Of a stretch of DNA of 64,000 nt, positions 45,827 through 56,652 are shown piece after piece. The position numbers were made by a program, and so were the translations under genes. Under the pieces are notes generated by a model. The model ran no database searches, was not told the origin of the DNA, and saw nothing but the letters and a program-made list of their open reading frames with translations. Every line of letters starts with the position of its first letter. Within the stretch, counting starts at the first letter, position 1. The DNA is from Shewanella electrodiphila. GTDB taxonomy: Bacteria; Pseudomonadota; Gammaproteobacteria; Enterobacterales; Shewanellaceae. The DNA lies in assembly GCF_023283985.1 (NCBI RefSeq), contig NZ_JAKIKU010000005.1:62001-126000 (forward strand), read 5' to 3'.

Positions 45827-46729
45827 CTAGCTAGAAAAAAGAGTTTCTTCCAAGCTTCTCCCTTTCATGATGGCTTTATATTGCCAGCCATGTTCACTAA
45901 ATAGTGCGAGTAATGCCGTTTCAAGGTTAAAGCTAGTATCAAAATGATGCTCGATAATGATTTGTTCGTCATCACTGACTTTGACATTGATGATGTTAGG
46001 CATGCTTCTTACTTTATCACTCAATAGTGCGATATCAGATTGCTGCATCGTCAGAGTCAAAAAGGCTGTTTCTGCATCAGCTTTCATTGAAACTGATTGT
46101 TGCAATTGCCCTTGTTCTAAATAAAGCACCTGATCACAGAGCTTTTCTAGTTCTTCTAAATTGTGCGAACTGATGACGAATGTGGTGGTTGCTGATAAAT
46201 CCTTTACGATTTGACGGATTTTTTTGGCATTAGCAGGATCAAGTCCCGCTGTGGGTTCATCTAACAAGACTAATTTAGGCGATCCCATGAGCGCTTGAGC
46301 GATAGAAACACGTTTACTCATGCCATGGCTTAAGCTTTTAGGTAACATTAAAGCTGAGGCGGATAAATCCACTAATTCCAGCACTCGTAGGGCTTCTTGT
46401 TTTGCCTGTTTGCCATTCATGCCCTGTAACTTTCCAAAAAATGTCAGTTGCGACACGATAGTAAAGTTAGGATCTAGCGACGCATCTTGCGGTAAAGCAG
46501 TGACAACGTTTTGTAATTTCTGGCTGCCAGGTTTTTCACCTAAAATAGAGATCTCACCAGAACTCGGGTGAATAAAGCCACATAGCAAGCTAAATAACGT
46601 GGTTTTACCTGCGCCATTAGGGCCGACAAGGGCGATAGGCGCGCCGGTATCTAATGACAGATTGATATTAGAAAGGGCCGCTTTAGTACCGTATTGCTTA
46701 GATACACCTTCACATGTAATTAGCTTCAT
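45827..46729 (-). CDS. ABC transporter ATP-binding protein
   Basis: 300 residues from ATG 46729, which overlaps the stop of the permease gene (ATGA); the open frame continues upstream into the permease but not as real protein. Walker A GPNGAGKTT (about 34-42), signature LSHGMSKRVSIAQAL, Walker B LVLLDEPTAGLDPAN, H-loop VISSHNLEELE. After about residue 215 there is a C-terminal extension (to SLEETLFSS) as in multidrug/ABC-2 exporters. It pairs with the ABC-2 type permease just upstream. Likely an exporter; substrate unknown. Confidence 0.92.
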   Translation of the reverse strand: MKLITCEGVSKQYGTKAALSNINLSLDTGAPIALVGPNGAGKTTLFSLLCGFIHPSSGEISILGEKPGSQKLQNVVTALPQDASLDPNFTIVSQLTFFGKLQGMNGKQAKQEALRVLELVDLSASALMLPKSLSHGMSKRVSIAQALMGSPKLVLLDEPTAGLDPANAKKIRQIVKDLSATTTFVISSHNLEELEKLCDQVLYLEQGQLQQSVSMKADAETAFLTLTMQQSDIALLSDKVRSMPNIINVKVSDDEQIIIEHHFDTSFNLETALLALFSEHGWQYKAIMKGRSLEETLFSS

Positions 46730-47559
46730 AGTGCACTCCGTTGCATGTAAATACGACCTGCTATTAATACAGCAAGTGTTTGAATGAGAGGAATGGGTGC
46801 ATACATCAATGAGCTTAACCCTTGCGTATTTATCATTAATGATAATTGCGAACCAGGTAGTACCCAACTTAAAAATGACATAGCAGGTAATTGGCTATTA
46901 ATGATCATGATTAAAATGCCACTCACCGCCCATAAGATCACGGCGTAAATACTCGCTTGTCGTGCGCTATTTGCATACCAAGATAAAACAGCCATAACTG
47001 CGGTATAAGGTAGCAGTGCGATAAAGACATTGATAAATACTGAAAAACCACTTAATAAGGCATCGGTAAATAATCCAGCATCTCTAGTGAGTACCATCAA
47101 GATGGTGGCAATAATAGTTAATAACAGCAAACACCCTTGTATGAGCATTTGACCTAAGAAGCGACCGAAGAAAATACTATCACGACTGACTCTTAAGGTA
47201 AGAAATCTAAATGAGCCACGTTGTTTATCAGAACTGAATTGATCTGCAGTGATAAAAATGCTGAACATTGGGAACACATACAGTGCAATACACCAAAAAA
47301 CGGCAAACTCAGCGACCTTCCAGCTAAAAAGTTGGCCGAGTGCATCAGGGCCATAGATACTTTGTACAAGCTCTTTAAAGCCAGGTTCTAACATATAGAC
47401 TGAGGCACTTTGCACTGGGTATAACAAAATAATTGCCCAGAGTAATGAGAAGGCGATTAACGCCGCAATACCTTTGGTATTAGTGAATCGCTTACTCAGT
47501 TCATAACTGGCAATAAGCCAAGTTTGACGAAGTGAGGAAGACCGAGGAGATGCGTCCAT
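46726..47559 (-). CDS. ABC-2 type transporter permease
   Basis: Inner-membrane subunit, about 277 residues from the ATG at 47559 (MDASPRSSS), which has an AAGGA site upstream at a rather long spacing; an alternative ATG at 47604 adds 15 residues without ribosome site. About six hydrophobic segments, the first after SYELSKRFTNTKGIAALIAF, a large loop with SASVYMLEPGFKELVQ, and the motif SSDKQRGSFRFLTLRVSRDS. It resembles permeases of ABC-2 exporters (NosY-like group is possible). Coupled to the ATPase by a 4-base overlap. Confidence 0.85.
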   Translation of the reverse strand: MDASPRSSSLRQTWLIASYELSKRFTNTKGIAALIAFSLLWAIILLYPVQSASVYMLEPGFKELVQSIYGPDALGQLFSWKVAEFAVFWCIALYVFPMFSIFITADQFSSDKQRGSFRFLTLRVSRDSIFFGRFLGQMLIQGCLLLLTIIATILMVLTRDAGLFTDALLSGFSVFINVFIALLPYTAVMAVLSWYANSARQASIYAVILWAVSGILIMIINSQLPAMSFLSWVLPGSQLSLMINTQGLSSLMYAPIPLIQTLAVLIAGRIYMQRSAL

Positions 47560-47668
47560 AAGTAAAAAATATCCTTGAGAAAACGGTGATGTGTTCGCCA
47601 TCATACTTGATAGCGAACCAGATGAAGATTAATTTTTGTTAAGTCAGTGTTAACTCTGACTTTAATGA

Positions 47669-48337
47669 TTAATCTAGCAGTTGTTCAAGTTCGGCTAAAC
47701 GCTGGGTTAAATCACTCACTTGAGATTCTAATGCATCAACTCTTTCAAGTAGGGCATGTGTTGCTTCATTACTCGCAGGTTTAACTACTGGAGCAGCAGT
47801 TACGTCAAATGAAGTAATGCCTTGCTCAAGATACTGTTTATCTGAGAAAAGTTGCGCGTATCGACTATCACGACGATTGGCTTCTCGAGGCAATTGCACT
47901 ACTAACGGCTCATCTCTTGATGCTAAAGATTGCAGTGCCGCTTCTACTTGCTGCGGCCCATCAAATTCATGTAATCGATTGCAGCGGGTTTTAAGCTCAC
48001 CAGGAGTTTGAGGTCCGCGAAGCAGTAATACAATGATAATGGCAATTTGTTCATTTGAAAATTGAAGGTCACTAAATTCGGTATTACAAAAGCGGTGCTT
48101 GTATTTAACCACGCGGCTGCCGAAGCCAGTTTGCTCGCTGATCAGTCTTTTCTTGGTGAGGTCATCTATGAGTGATTGTGTTTCTTGTTCAGATAAGCTC
48201 ATCACAGGTTCACGGCTGCTTTTTTGATTACATGCCATGGTCAGGGAGTTAATGGAAAGGGGATACTGTTCGGGGGTAGTAATTTCTTTTTCTAATAAAC
48301 AGCCGATGACGCGGGCTTCTTGATTGCTAAGTTCCAT
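47669..48337 (-). CDS. yceH: YceH family protein (DUF480)
   Basis: 222 residues with two winged-helix-like domains. [28 protein letters not shown] and [10 protein letters not shown] are the family's signature, then a second repeat ([19 protein letters not shown]) and a C-terminal Glu/Leu-rich coiled coil ([20 protein letters not shown]). Function is not established in the family; DNA binding is possible from the fold. Between the ABC operon and the CvfB-like gene, all on the minus strand. Confidence 0.92.
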   Translation of the reverse strand: MELSNQEARVIGCLLEKEITTPEQYPLSINSLTMACNQKSSREPVMSLSEQETQSLIDDLTKKRLISEQTGFGSRVVKYKHRFCNTEFSDLQFSNEQIAIIIVLLLRGPQTPGELKTRCNRLHEFDGPQQVEAALQSLASRDEPLVVQLPREANRRDSRYAQLFSDKQYLEQGITSFDVTAAPVVKPASNEATHALLERVDALESQVSDLTQRLAELEQLLD

Positions 48338-48353
48338 AAATTACTCCAAATAA

Positions 48354-48391
48354 AAAAGCATGGTTTGTTATAACAGAACCATGCTTTTTAT
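48354..48391 (-). terminator. CvfB-like gene terminator
   Basis: AAAAAGCATGGTT pairs with AACCATGCTTTTT around an eleven-base loop; T run on the minus strand. Confidence 0.85.
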
Positions 48392-48415
48392 CAAATAATT
48401 CAGTTTATCTGTAGC

Positions 48416-49249
48416 TTATTTAAGCAATCTTATGCCATCATCTTCGATACTGATTTGGCCACCTTTAAATAAACCACCAATACTGCGCTTAAACGCTTTT
48501 TTGCTCATGGCTAATTGGTCATAAATGATCGCTGAATCAGTCTTATCATTTAATGGTAAAAAGCCACCTGCACGGTGTAATTTATTAATGATTGTTTCAG
48601 CATTTTTATCTAAGTTTTGTTGACCAGCTTTTTGTAAAATCAAATCAACTTTGCCGTCTTCACGCACTTGTTTAATATAGCCTTTAATTGATTGGCCAAA
48701 ACTTAAACGCTGGAATACTTCATTTTGGAACAAAACACCCCAATGGGCATTGTTGATAATGGCTTTAAAGCCTAAGTCTGTACTGCCGCCGATAATTAAA
48801 TCGACTTCTTGTCCAGCTTCATACTCAGCAGGTGTTTTATCTAAAAACTTATCGACTTTAGATGAAGCCATAATACGCTCATCAACATGGTTAGGATGAA
48901 CATAAACCAAGTAAGATTTACCTTCTTCAATGCTTCTGTGCTGTTCACCGAAAGGTAATAGCAAGTCTTTGTCTAAGCCCCAATCTAAAAAGGCACCAAA
49001 TGGTCCAGTTGCGATGGCTTTTAGGTAAGCAAACTCACCCACTTGTGCATAGGGCTTTTGAGTGGTGGCAATCACAATATCTTCAGAATCAAGATAAAGA
49101 AATACATCAACCATATCGCCAACTTGGCAGTTTTTAGGGACAAACTTATTAGGTAATAGTACTTGTCCTAATTCTTGCGCATTCACATAAACGCCAAAAC
49201 TGACTTGTTTTACGACTTCTAGGGAGTGATTCTTTCCGATTTGTATCAT
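48416..49249 (-). CDS. S1-domain RNA-binding protein (CvfB-like)
   Basis: 277 residues of the CvfB/YitL family: an N-terminal S1-like domain pair (MIQIGKNHSLEVVKQ, GVYVNAQELGQVLLPNKFVP, VGDMVDVFLYLDSEDIVIATT), a further S1 domain (AIATGPFGAFLDWGLDKDLLLPF), another (YIKQVREDGKVDLILQKAG), and a C-terminal winged helix (GGFLPLNDKTDSAIIYDQLAMSKKAFKRS). In Staphylococcus CvfB binds RNA and affects virulence-factor expression; the role in gammaproteobacteria is not established. Monocistronic with its own terminator, 527 bp upstream gap. Confidence 0.9.
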   Translation of the reverse strand: MIQIGKNHSLEVVKQVSFGVYVNAQELGQVLLPNKFVPKNCQVGDMVDVFLYLDSEDIVIATTQKPYAQVGEFAYLKAIATGPFGAFLDWGLDKDLLLPFGEQHRSIEEGKSYLVYVHPNHVDERIMASSKVDKFLDKTPAEYEAGQEVDLIIGGSTDLGFKAIINNAHWGVLFQNEVFQRLSFGQSIKGYIKQVREDGKVDLILQKAGQQNLDKNAETIINKLHRAGGFLPLNDKTDSAIIYDQLAMSKKAFKRSIGGLFKGGQISIEDDGIRLLK

Positions 49250-49800
49250 TTGCGGCTCTATTTAACTAAAGATAAGGAGAAAACAGGCTAATTATATACG
49301 TAATAGCTGTAGTTGTAACTTGCGTTCATAAACTAAACTCAATAAAACACAGATTAGAAATTTTAAGTTAATGATATGCACAAAATAGGCATAATTTCTT
49401 TGAGGGAACTATTTGGTTTTTAACAAAAAAAACAGAACTTTTCTGTTGCACTAAAATAATGAATTAAATTTATACTAAAATTGCTTTTTCACCCTTGCAT
49501 TATCATTGTTTGCAGGGTTTAATTGCGCCGCTTTTTTAATTGAACCAAGTGCTTTTTATAAAGGTTTGTTGAGGTTGAAAAAACAGCAGATTATCTTGAC
49601 GTGCGATAAGCTTGAGACTTATCTTCATTTATCAAGGTAGTGCGAACAATAAATGCGTTAATTATAATCCTTTGAAATTGAATTTCACTCATTCATGAAC
49701 CTAGGCTCATGATAAGGGTTAGCCATTATTTGTTCACCTTTTTAACTTATATCTACGCTGCGAAGGTCATCGAATTTTGTGGCAGTGTTGGACTTTTAAC
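49250..49800. promoter_or_regulatory. Upstream region of the spe operon
   Basis: About 550 bases with no gene. GATAAG...CTTATC forms a small inverted repeat near 49606-49624. It must hold the divergent promoters for the CvfB-like gene and the polyamine operon; I could not define them. No riboswitch fold recognised. Confidence 0.4.
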
Positions 49801-50679
49801 ATGCTAAACAAATCAAATATTTATTACGAAACTTTACATGCTGGTTATGGCCAGTACTTTGAAGTTGAACAAGTTTTGTTTGAACAAAAAACAGAGCAAT
49901 GGCATTTAAGTATTTTTGAAAATACTAATTTTGGCCGAGTAATGGCATTAAATGGTGCCATTCAAACAACAGAAAAAGATGAATTTGTTTATCATGAAAT
50001 GATGACTCACGTTCCGATCCTTGCCCATGGCAGTGCTAAAAAAGTACTTATCATTGGAGGCGGTGATGGCGGAATGTTAAGACAGGTATTAAAACATCAA
50101 TCTATAGAGCAGGTTACTATGGTTGAAATCGATGCTAATGTGGTCGAAATGTGTAAAACCTATTTCCCACAACATTCACAAGGCGCATTTGAAGATGCTC
50201 GTGTGAATTTAGTTATCGATGATGGAATGCACTTTATTGAACATTGCCAGCAGCAGTTTGATGTGATTATTTCTGACTGCACCGATCCGGTCGGACCTGG
50301 TGAAGTATTATTCAGTTCTGCATTTTATGAAAATTGCATTCGCTGCTTAACTGAAAAAGGCATTTTTGTTGCTCAAAATGGCGTGGTATTTATGCAGCCT
50401 GAAGAGTTACAAGATACAGTGCGTCGTATGACGCCATATGTGAAGGACTGTTGGTTTTATAATGCTGCAGTACCTACTTACATTGGTGGCACGATGGCGT
50501 TTGCATGGGCAACCAATGATGAAACCGCCCGTGAAATTGATATAACGACATTAAAGCAACGTTTTGAACAGGCTAATATCAGCACTCGTTACTATACGCC
50601 TGCTTTACACATGGCAAGCTTTGCATTGCCCGCATTTGTAGAAGTTGCAGTGAAAAACGCCCAAAGCGTGACTGCATAA
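49801..50679 (+). CDS. speE: Spermidine synthase
   Basis: Transfers aminopropyl from decarboxylated SAM to putrescine, giving spermidine. 292 residues from ATG 49801; a frame extension to a TTG at 49777 (MWQCWTFN) is rejected because [20 protein letters not shown] matches the family N-terminus. The SAM-binding motif is [18 protein letters not shown], with the catalytic Asp region [11 protein letters not shown] and [17 protein letters not shown]. First gene of speE-speA-speD-speB; speA starts 26 bp later. Confidence 0.96.
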   Translation: MLNKSNIYYETLHAGYGQYFEVEQVLFEQKTEQWHLSIFENTNFGRVMALNGAIQTTEKDEFVYHEMMTHVPILAHGSAKKVLIIGGGDGGMLRQVLKHQSIEQVTMVEIDANVVEMCKTYFPQHSQGAFEDARVNLVIDDGMHFIEHCQQQFDVIISDCTDPVGPGEVLFSSAFYENCIRCLTEKGIFVAQNGVVFMQPEELQDTVRRMTPYVKDCWFYNAAVPTYIGGTMAFAWATNDETAREIDITTLKQRFEQANISTRYYTPALHMASFALPAFVEVAVKNAQSVTA

Positions 50680-50705
50680 TCTGCTGAATAGACGGAATGA
50701 AGAAT

Positions 50706-52619
50706 ATGAAAGATTGGTCTATCGAAAACGCACGTTCAAGCTATAACGTAACCCATTGGAGTCAGCAATATTTTGGTATTGATGACACGGGTGAAGTCAC
50801 AGTGACACCAGACCCAAGTAAACCTGACTGTACGATTGGTTTGAATGAACTTGCCAAAGATATGGTGAAAGCTGGTGTTGCATTACCAGTGCTTGTGCGT
50901 TTCCCGCAGATTTTACATCGCAGAGTCGAAAACTTATGTGATGCATTCAATGAAGCTATTCAAAAGTACGAATATCAGAATGATTATTTGTTGGTTTATC
51001 CTATTAAGGTTAACCAGCAGCAGACCGTTGTTGAAGAAATATTAGCCAGTCAAAAATCTAAAGAAGTACCTCAGTTAGGTTTAGAAGCAGGCAGTAAACC
51101 TGAATTAATGGCAGTACTGGCTATGGCGCAAAAAGCCAGTTCAGTGATTGTATGTAACGGCTATAAAGATAAAGAATATGTTCGGTTAGCACTTATTGGT
51201 GAAAAACTGGGTCATAAAGTTTATATCGTTATCGAAAAGATTTCTGAACTTAAGCTAATTTTGCAAGAGTCTAAAGAGCTTGGCGTGACCCCAAGACTGG
51301 GTTTACGTACTCGTTTAGCCTTCCAAGGCAAAGGGAAATGGCAAGCCAGTGGCGGTGAGAAGTCGAAATTTGGCTTATCAGCTGCGCAAGTCTTGAAAGT
51401 ACTGAATGAATTAAAAGAGCTCGATATGATGAGTTCTTTGCAATTAATTCACTTCCACTTAGGCTCGCAAATCGCCAACATTCGCGATATCCGCCAAGGC
51501 GTGAGCGAAGCAGGGCGTTTTTACTGTGAATTACGAAAGTTAGGCGCGTTAATCGACACCTTTGATGTCGGTGGTGGACTCGCAGTTGATTATGACGGTA
51601 CTCGAAGCCAAAGTAACAACTCGATGAACTACGGCTTAACTGAATATGCTAATAACATCGTCAGTGTGCTTGGTGATATTTGTAATGAATACGAACAGCC
51701 TATGCCACGTATTATTTCAGAGTCTGGCCGTCATTTAACAGCGCATCATGCGGTATTAATTACCGATGTGATTGGTACTGAGTCCTATTACCCAGAAGAT
51801 ATACAGCCGCCAGAAGAAGACGCGCCACAGCTATTACACAATATGTGGATGTCGTGGACGGATATGAGTGAGCGCCCAGATAATCGCGCTATCATTGAAA
51901 TCTATCATGATACTCAAAGCGATATTGCTGAAGCGCATTCATTGTTTTCTGTAGGCCAGCTGACTCTAATGCAGCGCGCATGGGCTGAGCAAACAAACTT
52001 GCGAGTTTGTCATGCATTAAAAAGCTTATTAAGTAATAACAATCGATTCCATCGACCGATTATTGATGAATTAAATGAGAAACTTGCGGATAAGTTTTTC
52101 GTTAACTTCTCATTGTTCCAATCAATTCCTGATGCATGGGGTATTGATCAAGTGTTCCCTGTATTGCCGTTAAGCGGCCTTGATAAGCCACCTGAAAGAC
52201 GTGCGGTAATGTTAGATATCACCTGTGATTCAGATGGTATCGTCGATCAGTACGTTGATGGACAAGGCATCGAAACGACCTTGCCAGTACCTGCATGGAC
52301 ACCAGAAAGTCCTTATTTAATTGGCTTTTTCATGGTTGGTGCTTATCAAGAGATCTTAGGCGATATGCACAACTTATTTGGTGATACTAATTCGGCAGTG
52401 GTTCGTGTTGAAGAAAATGGTTTACCGAATATTGAATCAGTATTAGCGGGTGACACCGTTGCTGATGTGCTGCGATACGTTAACTTGGATGCCGTTGCGT
52501 TTATGCGCACCTACGAAGAGTTAGTCAACCAGCATATTGCAGAAGAAGAAAGAACCTCAATATTGGAAGAGTTACAGTTAGGTCTAAAGGGTTACACCTA
52601 TTTAGAAGATTTTTCGTAA
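50706..52619 (+). CDS. speA: Biosynthetic arginine decarboxylase
   Basis: PLP enzyme converting arginine to agmatine. About 637 residues, typical of bacterial SpeA. The PLP-binding Lys is in [13 protein letters not shown] (about residue 100), with later barrel motifs [32 protein letters not shown] and [14 protein letters not shown]. The start is ATG 50706 ([14 protein letters not shown]): GGA lies nine bases upstream, whereas ATG 50697 sits directly on it. Followed by a hairpin and then speD. Confidence 0.95.
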   Translation: MKDWSIENARSSYNVTHWSQQYFGIDDTGEVTVTPDPSKPDCTIGLNELAKDMVKAGVALPVLVRFPQILHRRVENLCDAFNEAIQKYEYQNDYLLVYPIKVNQQQTVVEEILASQKSKEVPQLGLEAGSKPELMAVLAMAQKASSVIVCNGYKDKEYVRLALIGEKLGHKVYIVIEKISELKLILQESKELGVTPRLGLRTRLAFQGKGKWQASGGEKSKFGLSAAQVLKVLNELKELDMMSSLQLIHFHLGSQIANIRDIRQGVSEAGRFYCELRKLGALIDTFDVGGGLAVDYDGTRSQSNNSMNYGLTEYANNIVSVLGDICNEYEQPMPRIISESGRHLTAHHAVLITDVIGTESYYPEDIQPPEEDAPQLLHNMWMSWTDMSERPDNRAIIEIYHDTQSDIAEAHSLFSVGQLTLMQRAWAEQTNLRVCHALKSLLSNNNRFHRPIIDELNEKLADKFFVNFSLFQSIPDAWGIDQVFPVLPLSGLDKPPERRAVMLDITCDSDGIVDQYVDGQGIETTLPVPAWTPESPYLIGFFMVGAYQEILGDMHNLFGDTNSAVVRVEENGLPNIESVLAGDTVADVLRYVNLDAVAFMRTYEELVNQHIAEEERTSILEELQLGLKGYTYLEDFS

Positions 52620-52630
52620 AAAGAGTGTCA

Positions 52631-52660
52631 GCAGAGTAATGCACATTACTCTGCGTTTTT
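52631..52660 (+). terminator. Terminator-like hairpin between speA and speD
   Basis: GCAGAGTAAT (52631-52640) pairs perfectly with ATTACTCTGC (52645-52654), four-base loop, then GTTTTT. It ends 12 bases before the speD ATG, over the place of its ribosome site. Possible attenuator, partial terminator, or alternative to read-through. Confidence 0.7.
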
Positions 52661-52671
52661 AGGTTTAAAAT

Positions 52672-53601
52672 ATGTTTTTTGAAGGTTCTGAAAAAAAGAT
52701 TGAAGTCATATTAGCTGACTCATCTCAAAAATTGCGCAGCTTTGGACAGCCATTTTGGGCTGACATTGTCGCCTGCGCTAATGCTGAAATATTATCCTCA
52801 GTCAGTAATGAGTTTTGTGATGCCTACTTATTAAGTGAGTCCAGCTTGTTCGTGTGGGATGACCGCTTTGTGATGCTGACTTGTGGCACAACGACACTTG
52901 CTGACGCTGTGATGTCATTTATTGAGAGTGTGGGTGAAGAGGCGATTGGTTTTGCCAGTTATCAACGTAAAAATGAATATTTGTCGCACTTGCAGTCAAG
53001 TTCATTTCAAGATGATTTGAAAAAAATCCGTCAAACGATAGCAGGTAATGCATACCGAATTGGCCACTTAGATTCACATCATCATTATATGTTTAGTACC
53101 AAGAAGCCGTTTATTGCGCCAGCTGCTGATACGACAAATGAATTGTTGATGTACCATATTAACGGCGATGCAGCTGATTATTTGCGTGGCATGAATCAAT
53201 CAGCACAAGGCATTCGTGAATTATTGCAATTGGCGGAATTGTTTCCTGATTTCATCGTGGATGACTTTTTGTTTGAACCTTTTGGTTATTCAATTAATGG
53301 CATTAAAGGCCAAGAGTATTTCACGATTCATATTACCCCTCAGGAAAAAAGCTCCTATGTGAGTTTAGAAACCAATGTAAACCTATCGGAGCATCCGGTT
53401 GATATTTACGCAAGGCTATTGAGCAGTCTTAATCCTGGTAGCTGGGATGTGATTGGTTTTAATTCGGCTAAAAATACTGACGGGTTCCCTGCACATTTGT
53501 GTTTGGGGAGTTGCTCGCTTGCGACTGAGCAAGGGTACGAGGTTAATTTTAGTCACTATCAGCAACTTTGTCATGAAGTGCTGATACCAGAATATTTGTA
53601 G
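52672..53601 (+). CDS. speD: S-adenosylmethionine decarboxylase, eukaryotic-type
   Basis: Makes decarboxylated SAM, the aminopropyl donor for SpeE. 309 residues and of the eukaryotic (class 2) family, not the small bacterial Spe[13 protein letters not shown] at the N-terminus, LLSESSLFV with the self-cleavage site Glu56-Ser57 (Ser becomes the pyruvoyl cofactor), TCGTTTL with Cys71, and [10 protein letters not shown]...FTIHITPQ containing the Ser and His needed for processing. All these match the human/yeast enzymes. In the polyamine operon between speA and speB, so function is well supported by context. Probably acquired by an old transfer or shared with other gammaproteobacteria. Confidence 0.93.
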   Translation: MFFEGSEKKIEVILADSSQKLRSFGQPFWADIVACANAEILSSVSNEFCDAYLLSESSLFVWDDRFVMLTCGTTTLADAVMSFIESVGEEAIGFASYQRKNEYLSHLQSSSFQDDLKKIRQTIAGNAYRIGHLDSHHHYMFSTKKPFIAPAADTTNELLMYHINGDAADYLRGMNQSAQGIRELLQLAELFPDFIVDDFLFEPFGYSINGIKGQEYFTIHITPQEKSSYVSLETNVNLSEHPVDIYARLLSSLNPGSWDVIGFNSAKNTDGFPAHLCLGSCSLATEQGYEVNFSHYQQLCHEVLIPEYL

Positions 53602-53632
53602 TTATTGGCGTTTCGCCTTTACGGAGAGTTGT

Positions 53633-54565
53633 ATGAGCACTTTTGCTGAAAAAGCAGATTATTCATTGTATTCCAATGCGTTTGGTTACTTACGTCAGCC
53701 GCTTAACTTTAAGCCGACTGAAACGGATGCAGATGTCGTTGTTATTGGACTACCGTTTGATATGGCAACAACGGGACGCTCGGGCGGTCGTATGGGGCCT
53801 GATGCTATTCGTCGTGCATCAGTAAACCTTGCATGGGAAGAAACACGCTGGCCGTGGGATTTTTCAATCAGCGAGACTATCAATATCGTTGATGCGGGTG
53901 ATTTAGTGTTTGATTGTGGTGATCAAGAAGATTTCACTACACGGCTTGAAGGGTTTGCAACCCGTATACTTGATAGTGACAAAGCATTATTAAGCTTTGG
54001 TGGCGATCATTTTGTTACTTTACCTTTATTGCGCGCGCATTATAAAAAGTACGGCAAAATGGCTTTGTTGCACTTTGATGCGCACACAGATACTTATAGC
54101 CAAGGTAGCAAGTATGATCATGGTACGATGTTTTTTCATGCGCCGAATGAAGGCTTAATTGCACCTGAAAATTCAATTCAAGTTGGTATTCGAACTGAAT
54201 ACAATACCGCTGACCATGCTTTTAAAGTGATTGATGCAGCCACAGCCAACGATCTAACTGCGGCGCAAATTGTAGAACAAATTAAGCAGCGTGTTGGTGA
54301 TATGCCTCTTTACGTTACGTTTGATATTGATTGTCTCGATCCTGCCTATGCACCTGGTACTGGTACGCCAGTTTGTGGTGGTTTAACCAGTGACAAAGCA
54401 ATGAAAATCATCCGTGGTCTTCGTGGCATGAATATCGTGGGTATGGATGTTGTCGAAGTCGCCCCAGCTTATGATTCAGCAGATATTACGGCGCTTGCTG
54501 GTGCGACCTTAGGTCTTGAGTTGCTTCATGTGTGGGCAGAAGGCAAAGGTTTAGTTAAAAAGTAA
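53633..54565 (+). CDS. speB: Agmatinase
   Basis: Manganese ureohydrolase converting agmatine to putrescine and urea. 310 residues. Metal ligands and motifs: [28 protein letters not shown] (His), [12 protein letters not shown] (Asp-x-His-x-Asp), and [22 protein letters not shown] (Asp-x-Asp). The order speE-speA-speD-speB gives the complete arginine-to-spermidine route via agmatine, so agmatinase is preferred over arginase or guanidinobutyrase. A strong terminator follows. Confidence 0.93.
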   Translation: MSTFAEKADYSLYSNAFGYLRQPLNFKPTETDADVVVIGLPFDMATTGRSGGRMGPDAIRRASVNLAWEETRWPWDFSISETINIVDAGDLVFDCGDQEDFTTRLEGFATRILDSDKALLSFGGDHFVTLPLLRAHYKKYGKMALLHFDAHTDTYSQGSKYDHGTMFFHAPNEGLIAPENSIQVGIRTEYNTADHAFKVIDAATANDLTAAQIVEQIKQRVGDMPLYVTFDIDCLDPAYAPGTGTPVCGGLTSDKAMKIIRGLRGMNIVGMDVVEVAPAYDSADITALAGATLGLELLHVWAEGKGLVKK

Positions 54566-54588
54566 GTTTACTTACTGACCTTATTTGA

Positions 54589-54616
54589 AAACCAACGGTT
54601 ATCGTTGGTTTTTTTA
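54589..54616 (+). terminator. spe operon terminator
   Basis: AACCAACG pairs with CGTTGGTT around GTTAT, followed by TTTTTT. Confidence 0.9.
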
Positions 54617-54720
54617 TGCCTACTTTTTGCAATTAATGCTTATAAGCATAATTATCAGCAATGTCATGATCATATATCAGCAACTGTGAGTATAATGACA
54701 GTAATTAAAGAGGTATCTAA

Positions 54721-55359
54721 ATGAATGATTTAACTGATATCCGCCGAGAATATACTCAAGGTGGATTACGCCGTAACGATTTGCCTGAAAACCCAATGGA
54801 TTTGTTTACCCAATGGATTGAGCAAGCGAAACAAGCAGAGTTGACCGACCCTACTGCAATGTGTGTTGCAACAGTAGATGAACATGGGCAACCTTTTCAG
54901 CGTATCGTGTTACTCAAAAAGTTTGATGATGATGGCTTTGTTTTCTTCACTAATTTAGAAAGCCGCAAAGCGATACACCTAGCGCAAAATGCCAAGACCA
55001 GCCTACTGTTTCCATGGCATCCGCTAGAAAGACAAGTGGCGGTAACGGGTGAAGCAGAACCATTATCTATGATGGAAGTGACTAAGTACTTTATGAGTCG
55101 CCCCAAAGACAGCCAAATCGCCGCGTGGGTGTCGAAACAATCGAGTAAAATCAGTGCTCGCCAAGCACTAGAAGGCAAATTTAATGAGATGAAAAATAAA
55201 TTTGCCAAGGGCGAAGTACCACTGCCTAAATTCTGGGGTGGCTACCGCATCAAACCTGAAAGTATTGAGTTTTGGCAAGGCGGAGAGCGTAGGTTACATG
55301 ACCGCTTTGTTTATCAAAAGAATCCCTCGGGCTGGAATATTGATCGATTAGCGCCGTAA
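54721..55359 (+). CDS. pdxH: Pyridoxamine 5'-phosphate oxidase
   Basis: FMN enzyme that makes pyridoxal phosphate, the last step of vitamin B6 salvage and synthesis. 212 residues, typical. [26 protein letters not shown] is the N-terminus (shown in part: [15 protein letters not shown]), then [54 protein letters not shown] and the C-terminal [20 protein letters not shown]. It follows the spe operon terminator; 44 bp before the YaiI-type gene. Confidence 0.96.
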   Translation: MNDLTDIRREYTQGGLRRNDLPENPMDLFTQWIEQAKQAELTDPTAMCVATVDEHGQPFQRIVLLKKFDDDGFVFFTNLESRKAIHLAQNAKTSLLFPWHPLERQVAVTGEAEPLSMMEVTKYFMSRPKDSQIAAWVSKQSSKISARQALEGKFNEMKNKFAKGEVPLPKFWGGYRIKPESIEFWQGGERRLHDRFVYQKNPSGWNIDRLAP

Positions 55360-55403
55360 GTGGTGTTAATGACGTAACAAATTTAATTTGCTGAGATAAT
55401 GTA

Positions 55404-55853
55404 ATGAGTAAAACAATCTGGGTCGATGCCGATGCATGTCCCAACCCAGTTAAAGAAATGCTTTTTCGTGCTGCCGATAGAAAATCGGTGCCGTTAATTT
55501 TGGTGGCTAATCAGCTTATTAGAGTGCCTGCTTCACCTAATATTTCCGTCGTCAGAGTAAGCTCAGGTTTTGATGAAGCTGACAATTATATTGTTGAGCA
55601 ATTAAAAGACGGTGACTTAGTGATTACTGGGGATATTCCGCTAGCTTCAGATGCGATTGAAAAAGGTGCGATGGTGTTTAACCCTCGTGGCGATATCTAT
55701 ACGGTTGATAATATAAAGCAGCGCTTAACCATGCGTGATTTTATGGAAGAGCTAAGAAGTAGTGGTGTGCATACTGCTGGGCCAAATAGCTTTTCGCAAG
55801 CAGACAAACATGCTTTTGCACAGGCACTTGATAAATGGCTAAGTCGTTTATAG
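55404..55853 (+). CDS. YaiI/YqxD family protein (UPF0178)
   Basis: 149 residues, cytoplasmic, NYN/PIN-like fold family of unknown role. Family signatures: [16 protein letters not shown] (acidic metal-type cluster, about 5-20), [33 protein letters not shown], and [12 protein letters not shown]. The conserved Asp residues are consistent with a metal-dependent nuclease, but that is inference. It could be co-transcribed with pdxH. Confidence 0.9.
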   Translation: MSKTIWVDADACPNPVKEMLFRAADRKSVPLILVANQLIRVPASPNISVVRVSSGFDEADNYIVEQLKDGDLVITGDIPLASDAIEKGAMVFNPRGDIYTVDNIKQRLTMRDFMEELRSSGVHTAGPNSFSQADKHAFAQALDKWLSRL

Positions 55854-55985
55854 TCAGTGTTATCTATGTATTTATGACTTTTAGCTGCTAATGTAGCAAG
55901 ATTGAATTAACTCAACGTTTGGATAGCCTACGAGTTAATTAATTTTAATCTATAATTTAACTGTTTTTATTCACAAAAGGGATTA

Positions 55986-56579
55986 ATGATGAAAAAATGG
56001 CTCAAAGTGTTACCCATTGCGTTACTGTCTACTTCTTTGATGTCTGCGGCGAGCTTTGCAGCCGACTGGCAAGTTAAACAGGGGCACTCAAAAGTCAGTT
56101 TTATCTCAATTAAGAAAGGCGATATTGCTGAAGTTCATGACTTTAAGAAAGTAAGTGGTAGTCTAACGCCAGAGGGTGCGTTTAATTTATCGATTGATTT
56201 GGTCAGCGTTGACACGGGTGTTGAAATTCGTGATGAACGAATGCAAACCATGTTATTTGAAGTGGCTAAATTTCCAGAACTTGGGTTATCAGCAGTCGTT
56301 AATCCTAAATTATTGGCTGATTTGAGCGTAGGTTCAACATTAGTTACACAAATTGATGGCACAATAGAGCTACACGGTAAAAGTCGTCAAATAACATTTG
56401 ATGTTTTAGTCGCTAAGTTATCGGATAAAAAAATGGTGGTGAGCAGTATGGCTCCTGTCATAATTCAAGCAAATGATTTTGATCTTGTTGAAGGGGTCAA
56501 TAAGCTCCGTGAAGTCGCAGGATTAAGCAGCATTAGTTTAGCTGTTCCAGTCTCTTTTGTTTTGACTCTATCCCAATAA
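55986..56579 (+). CDS. YceI-like periplasmic protein
   Basis: 197 residues with signal peptide (MKKWLKVLPIALLSTSLM..., cleavage after SFA near residue 25). The mature part has the YceI lipocalin-like fold signature: DWQVKQGHSKVSFISIKKGDIAEVHDF..., SGSLTPEGAFNLSIDLVSVDTGVEIRDERM, and TLVTQIDGTIELHGKSRQITFDV, noting the late HGKSRQ motif. YceI proteins bind polyisoprenoids; ligand here unknown. Two ATGs in a row; the second (55989) may be used. The ribosome site is AAAAGGG just upstream. Confidence 0.88.
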   Translation: MMKKWLKVLPIALLSTSLMSAASFAADWQVKQGHSKVSFISIKKGDIAEVHDFKKVSGSLTPEGAFNLSIDLVSVDTGVEIRDERMQTMLFEVAKFPELGLSAVVNPKLLADLSVGSTLVTQIDGTIELHGKSRQITFDVLVAKLSDKKMVVSSMAPVIIQANDFDLVEGVNKLREVAGLSSISLAVPVSFVLTLSQ

Positions 56580-56652
56580 CTGACGATGTTGCTTATTTAG
56601 AAAATTAACGAGTGGCTTTTGCAGTTCAAAAGCCACGTATACAGGGGACATA

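Noticed and set aside
46730..46867. Upstream extension of the ABC ATPase
   Set aside because: It lies inside the permease gene; the ATGA overlap at 46729 is the natural start.
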